Origin: Clostridia bacterium
Lineage (GTDB): Bacteria > Bacillota > Clostridia > TANB77 > UBA1234
Assembly: GCA_017469545.1 (NCBI GenBank)
Contig: JAFUGE010000016.1
Coordinates: 1 to 46,359, forward strand
Direction: 5' to 3'
DNA length: 46,359 nucleotides
Positions 8,747 through 16,276 of this stretch are shown here, piece by piece (within the stretch, counting starts at the first letter, position 1; every line of letters starts with the position of its first letter). Below the pieces are notes generated by a model. The model saw only the letters and a program-made list of their open reading frames with translations. It had not been told where the DNA came from and searched no databases. The translations under genes and the position numbers were made by a program.

Positions 8747-9133
8747 CTATTTCACTGGTCCATATACTATGCCCGTCAAATAATCAACGATATATGAGTT
8801 TCCAGTTGTATTTTTTACTCCTAGACTCTGTAAATCCGCTCTATTCACTTTTCTGATATAATCAATATCATTACTATCCAACTCTGAAATATCAGCAATT
8901 TCACTTAAGAGAACTTCGCTTCCTACCAAAGGGTAAGCACTATCATTCACAAGATAATTTGCGCCTCTCTCTAGAGCCACTGTTTCTATTTCTTTCTTTT
9001 CATTAGTGATTCTTGCTTCTGCAGTGGTATCAATGCTTTCCGTTCCGACACGAATTCCAATGGCTGCTAATATAATCATTACAATAATTGTTACGATAAG
9101 AGTTATTAAAGTGATTCCTCGATTATCTCTCAT
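8747..9133 (-). CDS. Pilin-like protein with class III-type N-terminus
   Basis: 128 residues beginning MRDNRGITLITLIVTIIVMI, a cleavable-looking basic leader plus hydrophobic helix with Gly before the helix, as in prepilins. The body ends with SYIVDYLTGIVYGPVK. The motif YIV-[ND]-Y-x-x-G-x-V recurs in the GLUG protein upstream and, in weaker form, in the pilin-like gene at 21111. It lies 16 bases downstream of the GLUG gene and 12 bases upstream of the next pilin-like gene, which implies one transcript and perhaps one surface structure. Confidence 0.65.
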   Translation of the reverse strand: MRDNRGITLITLIVTIIVMIILAAIGIRVGTESIDTTAEARITNEKKEIETVALERGANYLVNDSAYPLVGSEVLLSEIADISELDSNDIDYIRKVNRADLQSLGVKNTTGNSYIVDYLTGIVYGPVK

Positions 9134-9149
9134 TTATATCCACCCTCTC

Positions 9150-10781
9150 TTATTCCGCTATTTGTGGAGCACGATTTTCAAATTCCCATCTCAAGTGCGG
9201 ACGACTAATTCCTTCGTCTAACGTCCATAAATCAAAGTTCCAGTCAGAGTAGGTAACTCTGTTTCTCATTTCAGCAGGAGTCTTTGAATCAAATACGATA
9301 GAGACTCCTCCTACTTTCTGGCCAATATCCGGTACATTCAAGTCTAAAAGTGGGTCTTTCTCAAAGACACATTTTAGTACTTGTACATTGGTACCTTCTT
9401 CAATATCTGTTCTTCCGACAAAACCGCCTCTTACCGTTGCAACCGTAGGAGTATCCGTCGCCGTATAAACGCTTTGTACATCAAGTTCTGAACTATTGGC
9501 AGTATAAATATTTCCAATAGATCCGCCTACATTTTCTCTACCAGCCCCTATGGCACCTTCTGAATAAGAATCATTTAGCTTAAATGGGCTAGCACTAAAG
9601 ATTTGAACGTCGCCAATCAAGCCACCAACATTATTTTGTCCCGTGATGCTAACATTCGAAAATACTTCTGTGATATTCGTTGCAGAGCTTGGTCTTACGT
9701 CACCAATCAATCCGCCGACAGCGCTTGTACCAACAACTCTACCGCTTGCGCTACTTCTTGTTACTGTACCGCTATTTAAAGTTCCAATCAATCCGCCAAC
9801 AGAACCATACGCACTCACATACACATTTTCTACAACACAATCCGTAATTGTTCCTGCATCAAATGCTCCCACAAGTGCACCCACATGCTCTGCCGTAGAA
9901 TCCACGTTTCCATCCGTAATCTTGATGTTTTCAATATTTGTACTACAAGAACCAGCAAGTGCTCCCGTGTAATTTCCGCCACGAACATTTACTTTCTCAA
10001 ATTTCACATCTTTAATCACAGCCTTACTCGTCACTTGGCCAAACAAACCAGAATACGTTGATGTAGGTCTGTTAATCGTTAAATTGCTAATCGTATAATT
10101 TCTGCCATCGAATGTTCCTGAAAAGCTTGCTACAGGCTCCCAGCCTTCACCAGAAGCATACGCGCCCATGTCGATGTTATTTGACAAGTAGAAAGTGGCG
10201 CTTGGATTTGAGCGTAATAGTTCCATCTCTTTTTCATTATGAATATAGATAATATTCTTAGGTGTAGAACCAGCATCAACAGCCACAATATCTTCTAAAG
10301 AATAATACGTTTTTCCGTCATTTGCCTTCACACCATTACGATTGACAACATCGCCATTCATGTAATTAACGATATATGACTCGCCCTTCACATTCAAAGA
10401 AGTAATTAATTCCGCTACTTCTTCCGGAGTTAAAAGATAATATCCGTAACGATACTCTACCCTTTTACCATTGACGTTTATTTCAATTGGATAGTTGTCC
10501 AACGATGTGCCAGGTAAAACTCCCGAATAATTATTCGTAATATATTGTTGTCCAATATTCTTTACAACATTGCTAATATTAGCAACATCCGTCGCGATGC
10601 TATGAACCCTAGTAGCTCTTCTCGCCTTCGCCTGATTTGAAATAATCATTCCAACGACGATAAACACCAAAACAACCAAAACAAGTGCTACAAAAATTAA
10701 CCTTTTGATAGTACGTTTTTGCTTGTCTTCTACTAAAGAACTTTTATCGTCTTTCATAATGTCCTTTAAACCAATTCCCAT
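9150..10781 (-). CDS. Membrane-anchored GLUG-repeat surface protein
   Basis: 543 residues. A cytoplasmic stretch rich in Asp and Lys (1-26) precedes one membrane helix (about 27-50: LIFVALVLVVLVFIVVGMII), so the bulk is outside. Residues about 60-160 form a pilin-like domain ending in YIVNYMNGDVV. From about 215 there is a right-handed beta-helix with about six GLUG motifs (YTGALAGS, HVGALVGA, SVGGLIGT, AVGGLIGD, NVGGLIGD, NVGGSIGN). GLUG repeats occur in bacterial adhesins and enzymes. It is first in the operon; upstream is a candidate TTGACA-N17-TAATCT promoter. No sortase signal is present; anchoring is by the N-terminal helix. Confidence 0.75.
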   Translation of the reverse strand: MGIGLKDIMKDDKSSLVEDKQKRTIKRLIFVALVLVVLVFIVVGMIISNQAKARRATRVHSIATDVANISNVVKNIGQQYITNNYSGVLPGTSLDNYPIEINVNGKRVEYRYGYYLLTPEEVAELITSLNVKGESYIVNYMNGDVVNRNGVKANDGKTYYSLEDIVAVDAGSTPKNIIYIHNEKEMELLRSNPSATFYLSNNIDMGAYASGEGWEPVASFSGTFDGRNYTISNLTINRPTSTYSGLFGQVTSKAVIKDVKFEKVNVRGGNYTGALAGSCSTNIENIKITDGNVDSTAEHVGALVGAFDAGTITDCVVENVYVSAYGSVGGLIGTLNSGTVTRSSASGRVVGTSAVGGLIGDVRPSSATNITEVFSNVSITGQNNVGGLIGDVQIFSASPFKLNDSYSEGAIGAGRENVGGSIGNIYTANSSELDVQSVYTATDTPTVATVRGGFVGRTDIEEGTNVQVLKCVFEKDPLLDLNVPDIGQKVGGVSIVFDSKTPAEMRNRVTYSDWNFDLWTLDEGISRPHLRWEFENRAPQIAE

Positions 10782-10849
10782 TTATACTCCCCCTAATTAT
10801 AAGTATTCTTAAATCTAGATTACTATTTTTGAGGTTCTTTGTCAATAAA

Positions 10850-10897
10850 AAAATGCCCTTTTTACGGGTACAAAAAGGCGACGTATCACGCCGCCCC
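10850..10897 (-). terminator. metK terminator built from a decayed repeat
   Basis: On the minus strand GGCGGCGTGATACGTCGCC (the dispersed repeat core, 10877-10897 as GGCGACGT...CGCCGCCCC on plus) forms an 8-bp stem followed by TTTTT. A second small hairpin (GTACCC/GGGC region) and another run of T follow. Confidence 0.7.
10877..10897. repeat. Decayed dispersed repeat, copy 4
   Basis: Core GGCGACGTATCACGCCGCCC retains the palindrome but has lost the GTAGGGG end. It now serves as the stem of the metK terminator. Confidence 0.65.
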
Positions 10898-10915
10898 ATT
10901 CCTATCCGTCTTATT

Positions 10916-12055
10916 TTAAAGTGTAATAATCTTCTCCCAGCTTAGAGAATCTTTTCCAAAATGTCCATAATTTGTCGTTTGCCTATAAATCGGCCTTCTC
11001 AAGTCCAAAGCACGAATAATTCCATCCGGTGTCATGTCAAAATTCTTCAAAACAACCTCTTGTATCTTTTCTTCCGCAATTTTATTTGTTCCAAAGGTAT
11101 CCACATACACAGAAATTGGCTTGGCCACACCAATCGCATACGAAATCTGGATTTCGCATCTATCCGCCAAATGATTAGCAACCACATTTTTGGCAATATA
11201 TCTTGCCATATAGGAAGCACTGCGGTCTACTTTTGTCGGGTCTTTTCCCGAAAAGGCGCCGCCGCCATGCCTTGCATATCCGCCATACGTATCTACAATA
11301 ATCTTTCTACCTGTAAGGCCACTATCGCCTACAGGGCCTCCTATGACAAATCTTCCAGTAGGATTGATGTAATATTTTGTATTCTCGTTCAACAATTCTT
11401 TTGGTAACACTGCTTTGACTACTTTTTCCAAAATATCTTCTCGAAGTGTCTCAAGTGCAATGCCATCGTCGTGCTGCGTTGAGACTACTACGGTGTCAAT
11501 TCTTACAGGCCTATTATCTTCATATTCTACAGTCACTTGGGTTTTTCCGTCTGGCCTTAAATATGGAATGATATTTTCTTTTCTTGCATTCGTAAGCTGC
11601 CTAGAAAGCTTATGTGCCAAGCTAATTGGCATTGGCAAAAACTCCTCTGTTTCATTCGTGGCATAACCGAAAACCATTCCTTGGTCTCCTGCGCCGTGCC
11701 CTAAATTTTCTCCATTTTTCGTCTCTAACGAATCGTCCACACCAAGCGCAATATCTGGCGATTGCTTGTCTAAAAGGATTTGAATCTTGCAGCTTTCCGC
11801 ATCAAATCCATACTCCTCCTTTGTATATCCAATCTCTCTAATCGCCTGCCTTGCAACGCTTTCATAATCAATATTGGCACTCGTGGTTACTTCGCCAAGC
11901 ACAATCACCTCGTTGTCCTTCGCGCACGTCTCTACAGCCACTCTAGCCCCATTATCCTTTTCATAAATGCTATCCAAAATACTATCTGAAATATAATCGC
12001 ATACTTTATCTGGATGCCCCTCCGTTACACTTTCACTTGTAAATAATCTTCTCAT
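10916..12055 (-). CDS. metK: S-adenosylmethionine synthetase
   Basis: Makes S-adenosylmethionine from methionine and ATP. The protein begins [20 protein letters not shown] and has the family motifs [14 protein letters not shown] and [18 protein letters not shown] chose the second ATG (12055) because AAAGGAG lies 7 bases before it; the first ATG (12061) touches that site. Length (379 residues) is normal. The leader carries a SAM-I riboswitch with terminator, so expression should fall when SAM is plentiful. Between the riboswitch and the gene lies an odd GC-rich insertion of palindromes. Confidence 0.98.
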   Translation of the reverse strand: MRRLFTSESVTEGHPDKVCDYISDSILDSIYEKDNGARVAVETCAKDNEVIVLGEVTTSANIDYESVARQAIREIGYTKEEYGFDAESCKIQILLDKQSPDIALGVDDSLETKNGENLGHGAGDQGMVFGYATNETEEFLPMPISLAHKLSRQLTNARKENIIPYLRPDGKTQVTVEYEDNRPVRIDTVVVSTQHDDGIALETLREDILEKVVKAVLPKELLNENTKYYINPTGRFVIGGPVGDSGLTGRKIIVDTYGGYARHGGGAFSGKDPTKVDRSASYMARYIAKNVVANHLADRCEIQISYAIGVAKPISVYVDTFGTNKIAEEKIQEVVLKNFDMTPDGIIRALDLRRPIYRQTTNYGHFGKDSLSWEKIITL

Positions 12056-12080
12056 TTTCATTCTCCTTTCTGTTCCTAAC

Positions 12081-12107
12081 GTAGGGGCAGCGTATCACGC
12101 TGCCCGC
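12081..12107. repeat. Dispersed palindromic repeat, copy 5
   Basis: GTAGGGGCAGCG...CGCTGCCCGC, forward orientation, in the metK leader just upstream of the ribosome site. Confidence 0.9.
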
Positions 12108-12232
12108 CGCACACGCTGCCCGCCCCGCCGCCCGCAACCGATGCGCATTTTGGGCGACGCCGAAAACGCGCATCCTGCCAGAATCTGGAAGCGTGCGCAT
12201 TTTGGGGGTGGCGGAAAAGTGCGCATGCGCAG
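12108..12232. repeat. GC-rich composite of imperfect palindromic units
   Basis: Two directly repeated units of about 33 nt, 12141-12173 and 12193-12226, share TGCGCATTTTGGG at the left and GAAAA...GCGCAT at the right; each is itself an inverted repeat. They are separated by CCAGAATCTGG, a perfect small palindrome. Left of them is a GC run (CGCTGCCCGCCCCGCCGCCC). The composition contrasts sharply with the AT-rich surroundings. It lies inside the metK transcript, after the riboswitch terminator. Confidence 0.7.
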
Positions 12233-12235
12233 CAA

Positions 12236-12372
12236 AAAGGCCCAACGCATAACGTTGAGCCTTTTTATTTTCATCACTCAAAGCTTGCGCTCTGCAGGTA
12301 TTAGCACCTTACGTTATTTCGCAGGTTGCTGTGGAGTCATAGAGCCTTGTCTCTCGTCCACTCTTGATAAAT
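12236..12372 (-). promoter_or_regulatory. SAM-I (S-box) riboswitch with terminator
   Basis: Minus-strand sequence shows the conserved S-box core: TTATCAAGAG (P1 5'), GGCTCTATGA, CCACAGCAACC, AAGGTGCTAATACCTGCAG, and CTTTGAGTGATGAA (P1 3'). A terminator follows: GGCTCAACG (loop TTATG) CGTTGGGCC then TTTTT at 12236-12262. A TATAAT box for the transcript lies at 12382-12387, at the end of yqeY. S-box RNAs bind S-adenosylmethionine and cause premature termination, which fits the metK gene downstream. Confidence 0.93.
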
Positions 12373-12398
12373 TTTTATTTAATTATATAGGTTTCATT

Positions 12399-12839
12399 TT
12401 ATGACAATAATTTTTTCACGATTTCATTAATCGTCTTGCCATCAGCTCTGCCAGTCGTTTTTTCCTTGACAGCCTTCATTACTTTTCCCATATCTTTCAT
12501 GCTTGCAGCTTCTACTTCTTTGATTGTCTCTTCTACAATAGCCGTCAACTCTTCTATCGAAAGCTCCTCTGGCAAATACCCTTTAATGATTGCAATTTCA
12601 GCCTCTACTTGTGCTATCATATCTGTTCTATCTGATTTCGCAATTTCTTCTAAAGAATCTTTTCTCTTCTTCAATTCTTTCGCAATGATTTCCGTGATAG
12701 CATTATCGTCTAACTCTGTTTGCGTATCCTTCTCTACTTGAAGGATAGCTGCTCTAATTAGCGTAATTGTGTTTTTCTTAAGCTCGTCTTTTTCTCTCAT
12801 TGCCTCTTTAAAGTCTTGCATTAGCTTTTCTTTTAGCAT
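12399..12839 (-). CDS. yqeY: GatB/YqeY domain protein
   Basis: 146 residues, the usual length of the YqeY family. It is all-helical: N-terminal KEKLMQDFKEAMREKDELKK and the C-terminal family signature MGKVMKAVKEKTTGRADGKT, the tRNA-binding-like tail domain shared with GatB. Its role is not settled; it is often next to rpsU in Firmicutes, as here (60 bases downstream of rpsU). A dispersed repeat sits in the gap. The ribosome site is GAGGTGA, 11 bases before ATG. Confidence 0.93.
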   Translation of the reverse strand: MLKEKLMQDFKEAMREKDELKKNTITLIRAAILQVEKDTQTELDDNAITEIIAKELKKRKDSLEEIAKSDRTDMIAQVEAEIAIIKGYLPEELSIEELTAIVEETIKEVEAASMKDMGKVMKAVKEKTTGRADGKTINEIVKKLLS

Positions 12840-12864
12840 AAGCCTTCATTCACCTCTATTTATA

Positions 12865-12890
12865 CGGGCAGCGTAATACGCTGCCCCTAC
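12865..12890. repeat. Dispersed palindromic repeat, copy 6
   Basis: CGGGCAGCG...CGCTGCCCCTAC, reverse orientation, between rpsU and yqeY in what should be one transcript. Confidence 0.9.
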
Positions 12891-12899
12891 ATTTTTTCA

Positions 12900-13073
12900 T
12901 TAAAATTTTCTCTTTCTAGCTGCTTCTGACTTCTTCTTTCTCTTTACGCTAGGTTTTTCATAGTGTTCTCTCTTTCTAACTTCTTGTAAAACACCGCTTC
13001 TAGCGCAATCTCTCTTAAATCTTTTTAAAGCATTATCTATAGACTCATTGTCTCTAATTCTAATTCCTGACAT
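12900..13073 (-). CDS. rpsU: 30S ribosomal protein S21
   Basis: A 57-residue protein, [20 protein letters not shown] to a basic tail ending AARKRKF, the full S21 pattern. S21 binds the small subunit near the anti-Shine-Dalgarno end of 16S rRNA. ATG at 13073 is preceded by GGAGGGAAAGAG. It lies 43 bases downstream of rpsT and upstream of yqeY, so the three are probably cotranscribed. Confidence 0.97.
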   Translation of the reverse strand: MSGIRIRDNESIDNALKRFKRDCARSGVLQEVRKREHYEKPSVKRKKKSEAARKRKF

Positions 13074-13116
13074 CTCTTTCCCTCCTTCCGAAGCACACCG
13101 TATCTTAAAGAGATAG

Positions 13117-13380
13117 TTAGTTCAATGTATTTAAAGTTCTTGCTAAGTTTGATTTCTTTCTTGATGCTGTATTATCTTTAATAACGCCCTTTTTAGCAGC
13201 TTTCTCTACTGCTTTTGTAGCTACTTTAAACAATTCAGTTGCTTTCTCTTTATCTCCAGTTTCAACTGCTTTCTGGAAGTTTTTGACAGCCGTCTTATAA
13301 GCTGTTCTAACCATCGCATTTTCATTTGATTTTGTTTCAATTGTTTTTACTCTTTTAATAGCAGATTTAATATTTGGCAT
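13117..13380 (-). CDS. rpsT: 30S ribosomal protein S20
   Basis: 87 residues, begins [20 protein letters not shown] and ends [16 protein letters not shown], the normal S20 helical hairpin. S20 binds 16S rRNA early in 30S assembly. AAAGGAGGTG precedes the ATG, and a good promoter is at 13433-13461. First gene of the rpsT-rpsU-yqeY set. Confidence 0.98.
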   Translation of the reverse strand: MPNIKSAIKRVKTIETKSNENAMVRTAYKTAVKNFQKAVETGDKEKATELFKVATKAVEKAAKKGVIKDNTASRKKSNLARTLNTLN

Positions 13381-13432
13381 ATTATGGCACCTCCTTTTGC
13401 GTATCTAGTATCTTAATCGATCTACGGAACAC

Positions 13433-13461
13433 ATTGTAACACATCTATTTTTAAAAATCAA
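13433..13461 (-). promoter_or_regulatory. Promoter of rpsT
   Basis: Minus-strand TTGATT (13456-13461), 17 bases, TACAAT (13433-13438). Confidence 0.75.
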
Positions 13462-13503
13462 GCATTATTTGCAATTTCACGCAAAACCGCCGTATCATAC
13501 GTG

Positions 13504-13529
13504 CGGGCAGCGTGATACGCTGCCCCTAC
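13504..13529. repeat. Dispersed palindromic repeat, copy 7
   Basis: CGGGCAGCGTG...CGCTGCCCCTAC, reverse orientation, between the divergent rpsT and 13694 promoters. Apart from this repeat and the two promoters, the 300-base gap shows nothing else. Confidence 0.9.
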
Positions 13530-13629
13530 CAAAAAAATTTTAAAATTATTCGAAATTACGTAAACTGTACTTCCGTAAGCAATTTTCCAGTTTTTCCTTT
13601 TGTTTCAAGGCTTTGGCAGGTTTTTAGTA

Positions 13630-13658
13630 TTGATTTTATGCACATTTGGTGCTATAAT
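13630..13658 (+). promoter_or_regulatory. Promoter of the 13694 gene
   Basis: TTGATT (13630-13635), 17 bases, TATAAT (13653-13658). Confidence 0.75.
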
Positions 13659-13693
13659 TATGTTTAATACCAGAGATAAAGGGGATGTTCACT

Positions 13694-13957
13694 ATGATGG
13701 GTAAAATTGTAAAAAGTCTTAATTCAGTAAACTCATTCTCAAAAAATATCATTATGACCGGCTGCTACATATCATTATTTTTATGTATGGTTGGCATACT
13801 TTTAGTTGGTTATAATAATTTCGTACGTCAAGAAGTGGAATTATATAATGTAGGCTCTACCATGATTTACACGGCTGGCGTGCTATTTGCCAACGTAACA
13901 ATCGGTGGACTTATTATCGACTTCTTTAACACTATGGTAAATAACAATGACGATTAA
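13694..13957 (+). CDS. Small two-helix membrane protein, unknown
   Basis: 87 residues from the ATG at 13694; an upstream ATG at 13685 touches the AAAGGGG ribosome site, so it is less likely. Two membrane segments are visible: about residues 18-38 (IIMTGCYISLFLCMVGILLV) and about 56-78 (STMIYTAGVLFANVTIGGLI). The tail is acidic (NNNDD). It has its own promoter. Its stop codon overlaps by 4 bases the stop of the convergent glycosylase gene. I do not recognise the family. Confidence 0.75.
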   Translation: MMGKIVKSLNSVNSFSKNIIMTGCYISLFLCMVGILLVGYNNFVRQEVELYNVGSTMIYTAGVLFANVTIGGLIIDFFNTMVNNNDD

Positions 13958-14793
13958 GCGCTGCGCTTGTAATAAAATAGGTATTGCTGGGCAATTCCCG
14001 CATACTTTCCAAATTTATGTGCTGCATATTGGTTAATTTGAGTTATGTTCGTACTATCTACGTATAGTTCGGACATAACTTTTTTGATCCATGTATCCAC
14101 CGGAAACGACTCCATTCTTCTCATGGAAAATAGCAAAATGCAATCTGCGACTTTCGCGCCAATGCCGGGAATCTTCATGAGTTCTTCTCGCGCACTAATC
14201 GTATCCATTTTCAAGATATCCTCGATACGTACCTCGCCACTTGCCACTAATCTGGTAGCCTCATGCACATATTTATCCCTAAAGCCCAAATTTAGGGCAC
14301 GCAAGTCCTCAATACTGGCCCTGCTTAGCTCCTCTGGCGAAGGAAATAAATAATAGGTATTGCCGTTATATTCCACTTCTCTTCCGTAGGCTTTCGCAAT
14401 ATTTTCTATCGTTTTTGAAATCCTTGGAATATTATTCGCCGCAGAAATAATAAAGCTAACGAGCATCTCCCAAGGGTCTTGATTTAAAATTCTAATTCCA
14501 TATCCATACGCAGAAGCCATTTTCATATTTTCGTCATTTTCACAAAGTTTTTTCTTGATGGCAGAATAGTCTCGCTTCAAATCAAAGTAATCCTCACAAA
14601 TGGCCTTAAAGTCGCCATCCAATTCTCCACAAAAGCAAACATCCTGCCCCTGCTTTCTCACATTTAATACCCCCTGTTTGATAACCCCTGTGTAGCTTCC
14701 GTCCTCTTCTTTCTTCCATCGAAAACACTGTCCACATTCAAAAATATGTGTCAATTCGAAATCTTTCACATTATGAAGTACCAAGCTTTCCAT
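13954..14793 (-). CDS. OGG1-type 8-oxoguanine DNA glycosylase/lyase
   Basis: 279 residues. The N-terminal domain has the OGG family ECGQCFRW motif. The HhH-GPD core shows ILNQDPWEMLVSFIISAANN, then PGIGAKVADCILLFS with the catalytic Lys, and FPVDTW with the catalytic Asp. The enzyme removes oxidised guanine from DNA and nicks the backbone. The OGG1-like rather than MutM type is common in Clostridia. No iron-sulfur cysteines. It stands alone, convergent with the small membrane gene. Confidence 0.93.
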   Translation of the reverse strand: MESLVLHNVKDFELTHIFECGQCFRWKKEEDGSYTGVIKQGVLNVRKQGQDVCFCGELDGDFKAICEDYFDLKRDYSAIKKKLCENDENMKMASAYGYGIRILNQDPWEMLVSFIISAANNIPRISKTIENIAKAYGREVEYNGNTYYLFPSPEELSRASIEDLRALNLGFRDKYVHEATRLVASGEVRIEDILKMDTISAREELMKIPGIGAKVADCILLFSMRRMESFPVDTWIKKVMSELYVDSTNITQINQYAAHKFGKYAGIAQQYLFYYKRSA

Positions 14794-14854
14794 TTCCTAC
14801 TGTCACCTCTCCTCTCTCATCATATACAATCCCCCTCATTATTTCAAGTAATAA

Positions 14855-14883
14855 TTGATAAATCCATTTTTTTGATATACAAT
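14855..14883 (+). promoter_or_regulatory. Promoter of the TraX-like gene
   Basis: TTGATA (14855-14860), 17 bases, TACAAT (14878-14883), shortly before the start at 14902. Confidence 0.7.
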
Positions 14884-14901
14884 AATGCATGAGGTGTTTT
14901 T

Positions 14902-15549
14902 ATGTCGTCATTTATAATAAAAATAATCGCTGTTATTGCGATGCTAATAGACCACATCGGATTTGTGTTCTTTCCGGACGTATTGTGGCTTAGAATCATT
15001 GGAAGACTGGCTATGCCACTATTTGCTTTTCAAGTAGCCCTAGGCTTTCAGCACACTAAGGACAGAAATCAATATATATTAAGAATGCTAATATTTGCGC
15101 TAGTTTCGCAAATCCCATTTAACATGCTGCTTTCAGTAGGAGAGTTATCTTTTAAACTCAATATTGGATTTACATTTCTCTTTGCTCTCTTAGCACTCTA
15201 CTCTCTAGAAAATGTCAAGCCAATCTGGGGGAAAATATTATGCTTAGTGCCACTTGTCATAGCAGCGTACTTTTTAAATTACGATTACTATCTTTATGGA
15301 ATCGCGCTGGTCATTATTTTCTACTATACACAAAAACAACCAGTTTTATTGATATCGTTATTTTTAAGTGCAACAATCCTTTACTTTGCTTATCGTCAAA
15401 ATGAAGTTTTACTATTTACCCCGCTTGCGCTCATCCCAATTCTGCTTTACAACGGAAAAAAAGGCCCAGGATTTAAGTATTTCTTCTATCTTTTTTATCC
15501 GCTGCATATGCTTATAATTTGCGGAATTTTCACACAATGGACACATTAG
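14902..15549 (+). CDS. TraX-family membrane protein
   Basis: 215 residues, about seven membrane segments. The N-terminal signature IKIIAVIAMLIDHIGFVFFP and RIIGRLAMPLFAFQVALGF are typical of the TraX family (named for the F-pilin acetylase). In Firmicutes these chromosomal relatives are probably membrane acyltransferases of unknown substrate. GAGGTG precedes the ATG. It is followed 45 bases later by a response regulator in the same direction, so the three genes may form one unit. Confidence 0.88.
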   Translation: MSSFIIKIIAVIAMLIDHIGFVFFPDVLWLRIIGRLAMPLFAFQVALGFQHTKDRNQYILRMLIFALVSQIPFNMLLSVGELSFKLNIGFTFLFALLALYSLENVKPIWGKILCLVPLVIAAYFLNYDYYLYGIALVIIFYYTQKQPVLLISLFLSATILYFAYRQNEVLLFTPLALIPILLYNGKKGPGFKYFFYLFYPLHMLIICGIFTQWTH

Positions 15550-15594
15550 CCAATTATAATAATTGTAATACAACTTACCAAGGAGGATTAATTT

Positions 15595-16266
15595 ATGGAT
15601 AATCAAAAAATACTTGTTGTTGACGACGAAGCGCGTATGAGAAAATTATTAAAAGACTTTTTATCGGCAAAAGGTTACACCATTTTAGAAGCTGAAAATG
15701 GTCAAAAAGCTCTAGATGTATATGATATGAATAAGGACATTAAATTAATTTTACTAGATGTTATGATGCCTGTGTTAGACGGTTGGTCTACTCTTAGAGA
15801 ACTTAGAAAAGACTCCCAAGTTCCTGTCATTATACTTACGGCAAGAGGCGAGGAACGAGACGAATTATTCGGATTCGAACTTGGCGTAGACGAATATATT
15901 TCCAAACCTTTTAGTCCTAAAATATTAGTGGCAAGAGTAGAAGCACTCCTTAAAAGATGCTATCAAGACGAAGAAGCATTAAAAGATATAGATGGAATCG
16001 TTATCGACACAGCAGCCCATATGGTTACTGTTGACGGAAAAAATATCAATTTAAGCATGAAAGAGTTTGAGTTACTAAAATATCTAACTGACAACGCTGG
16101 TATCGCGCTATCAAGAGAAAAAATATTAAACAGTGTATGGAACTATGACTACTACGGCGACTCAAGAACCATCGACAGCCACATCAAAAAATTGAGAAAA
16201 AAACTAGGAAAAAAGGGCGATCATATCGAGACGGTTCGTGGGTTAGGATATAAATTTGAAGTTTAA
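15595..16266 (+). CDS. OmpR-family response regulator
   Basis: 223 residues. Receiver domain 1-120 with the acidic pair at 10-11 (VVDDEARM), phosphoacceptor Asp55 (LILLDVMMP), Thr in ILTAR and Lys in SKPFSP. Winged-helix DNA-binding domain about 128-223 ends in HIKKLRKKLGKKGDHIETVR and GLGYKFEV. AAGGAGG precedes ATG. It is followed directly by its histidine kinase (ribosome site inside the junction). Target genes are not evident from the sequence. Confidence 0.96.
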   Translation: MDNQKILVVDDEARMRKLLKDFLSAKGYTILEAENGQKALDVYDMNKDIKLILLDVMMPVLDGWSTLRELRKDSQVPVIILTARGEERDELFGFELGVDEYISKPFSPKILVARVEALLKRCYQDEEALKDIDGIVIDTAAHMVTVDGKNINLSMKEFELLKYLTDNAGIALSREKILNSVWNYDYYGDSRTIDSHIKKLRKKLGKKGDHIETVRGLGYKFEV

Positions 16267-16276
16267 AGGTGAGGAA

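Noticed and set aside
9006-9972. Plus-strand ORFs opposite the pilin-like/GLUG operon
   Set aside because: Antisense to clear coding sequence and without start signals.
12141-12226. Possible CRISPR array from two repeated units
   Set aside because: Only two units, each an internal inverted repeat, with no spacer regularity and no cas genes.
12033-12281. Overlapping minus-strand ORFs of 60 and 82 codons in the metK leader
   Set aside because: They run across the riboswitch terminator, the GC-rich palindromes and a dispersed repeat; open frames there follow from high GC and lack of stops, and the translation has no motif.
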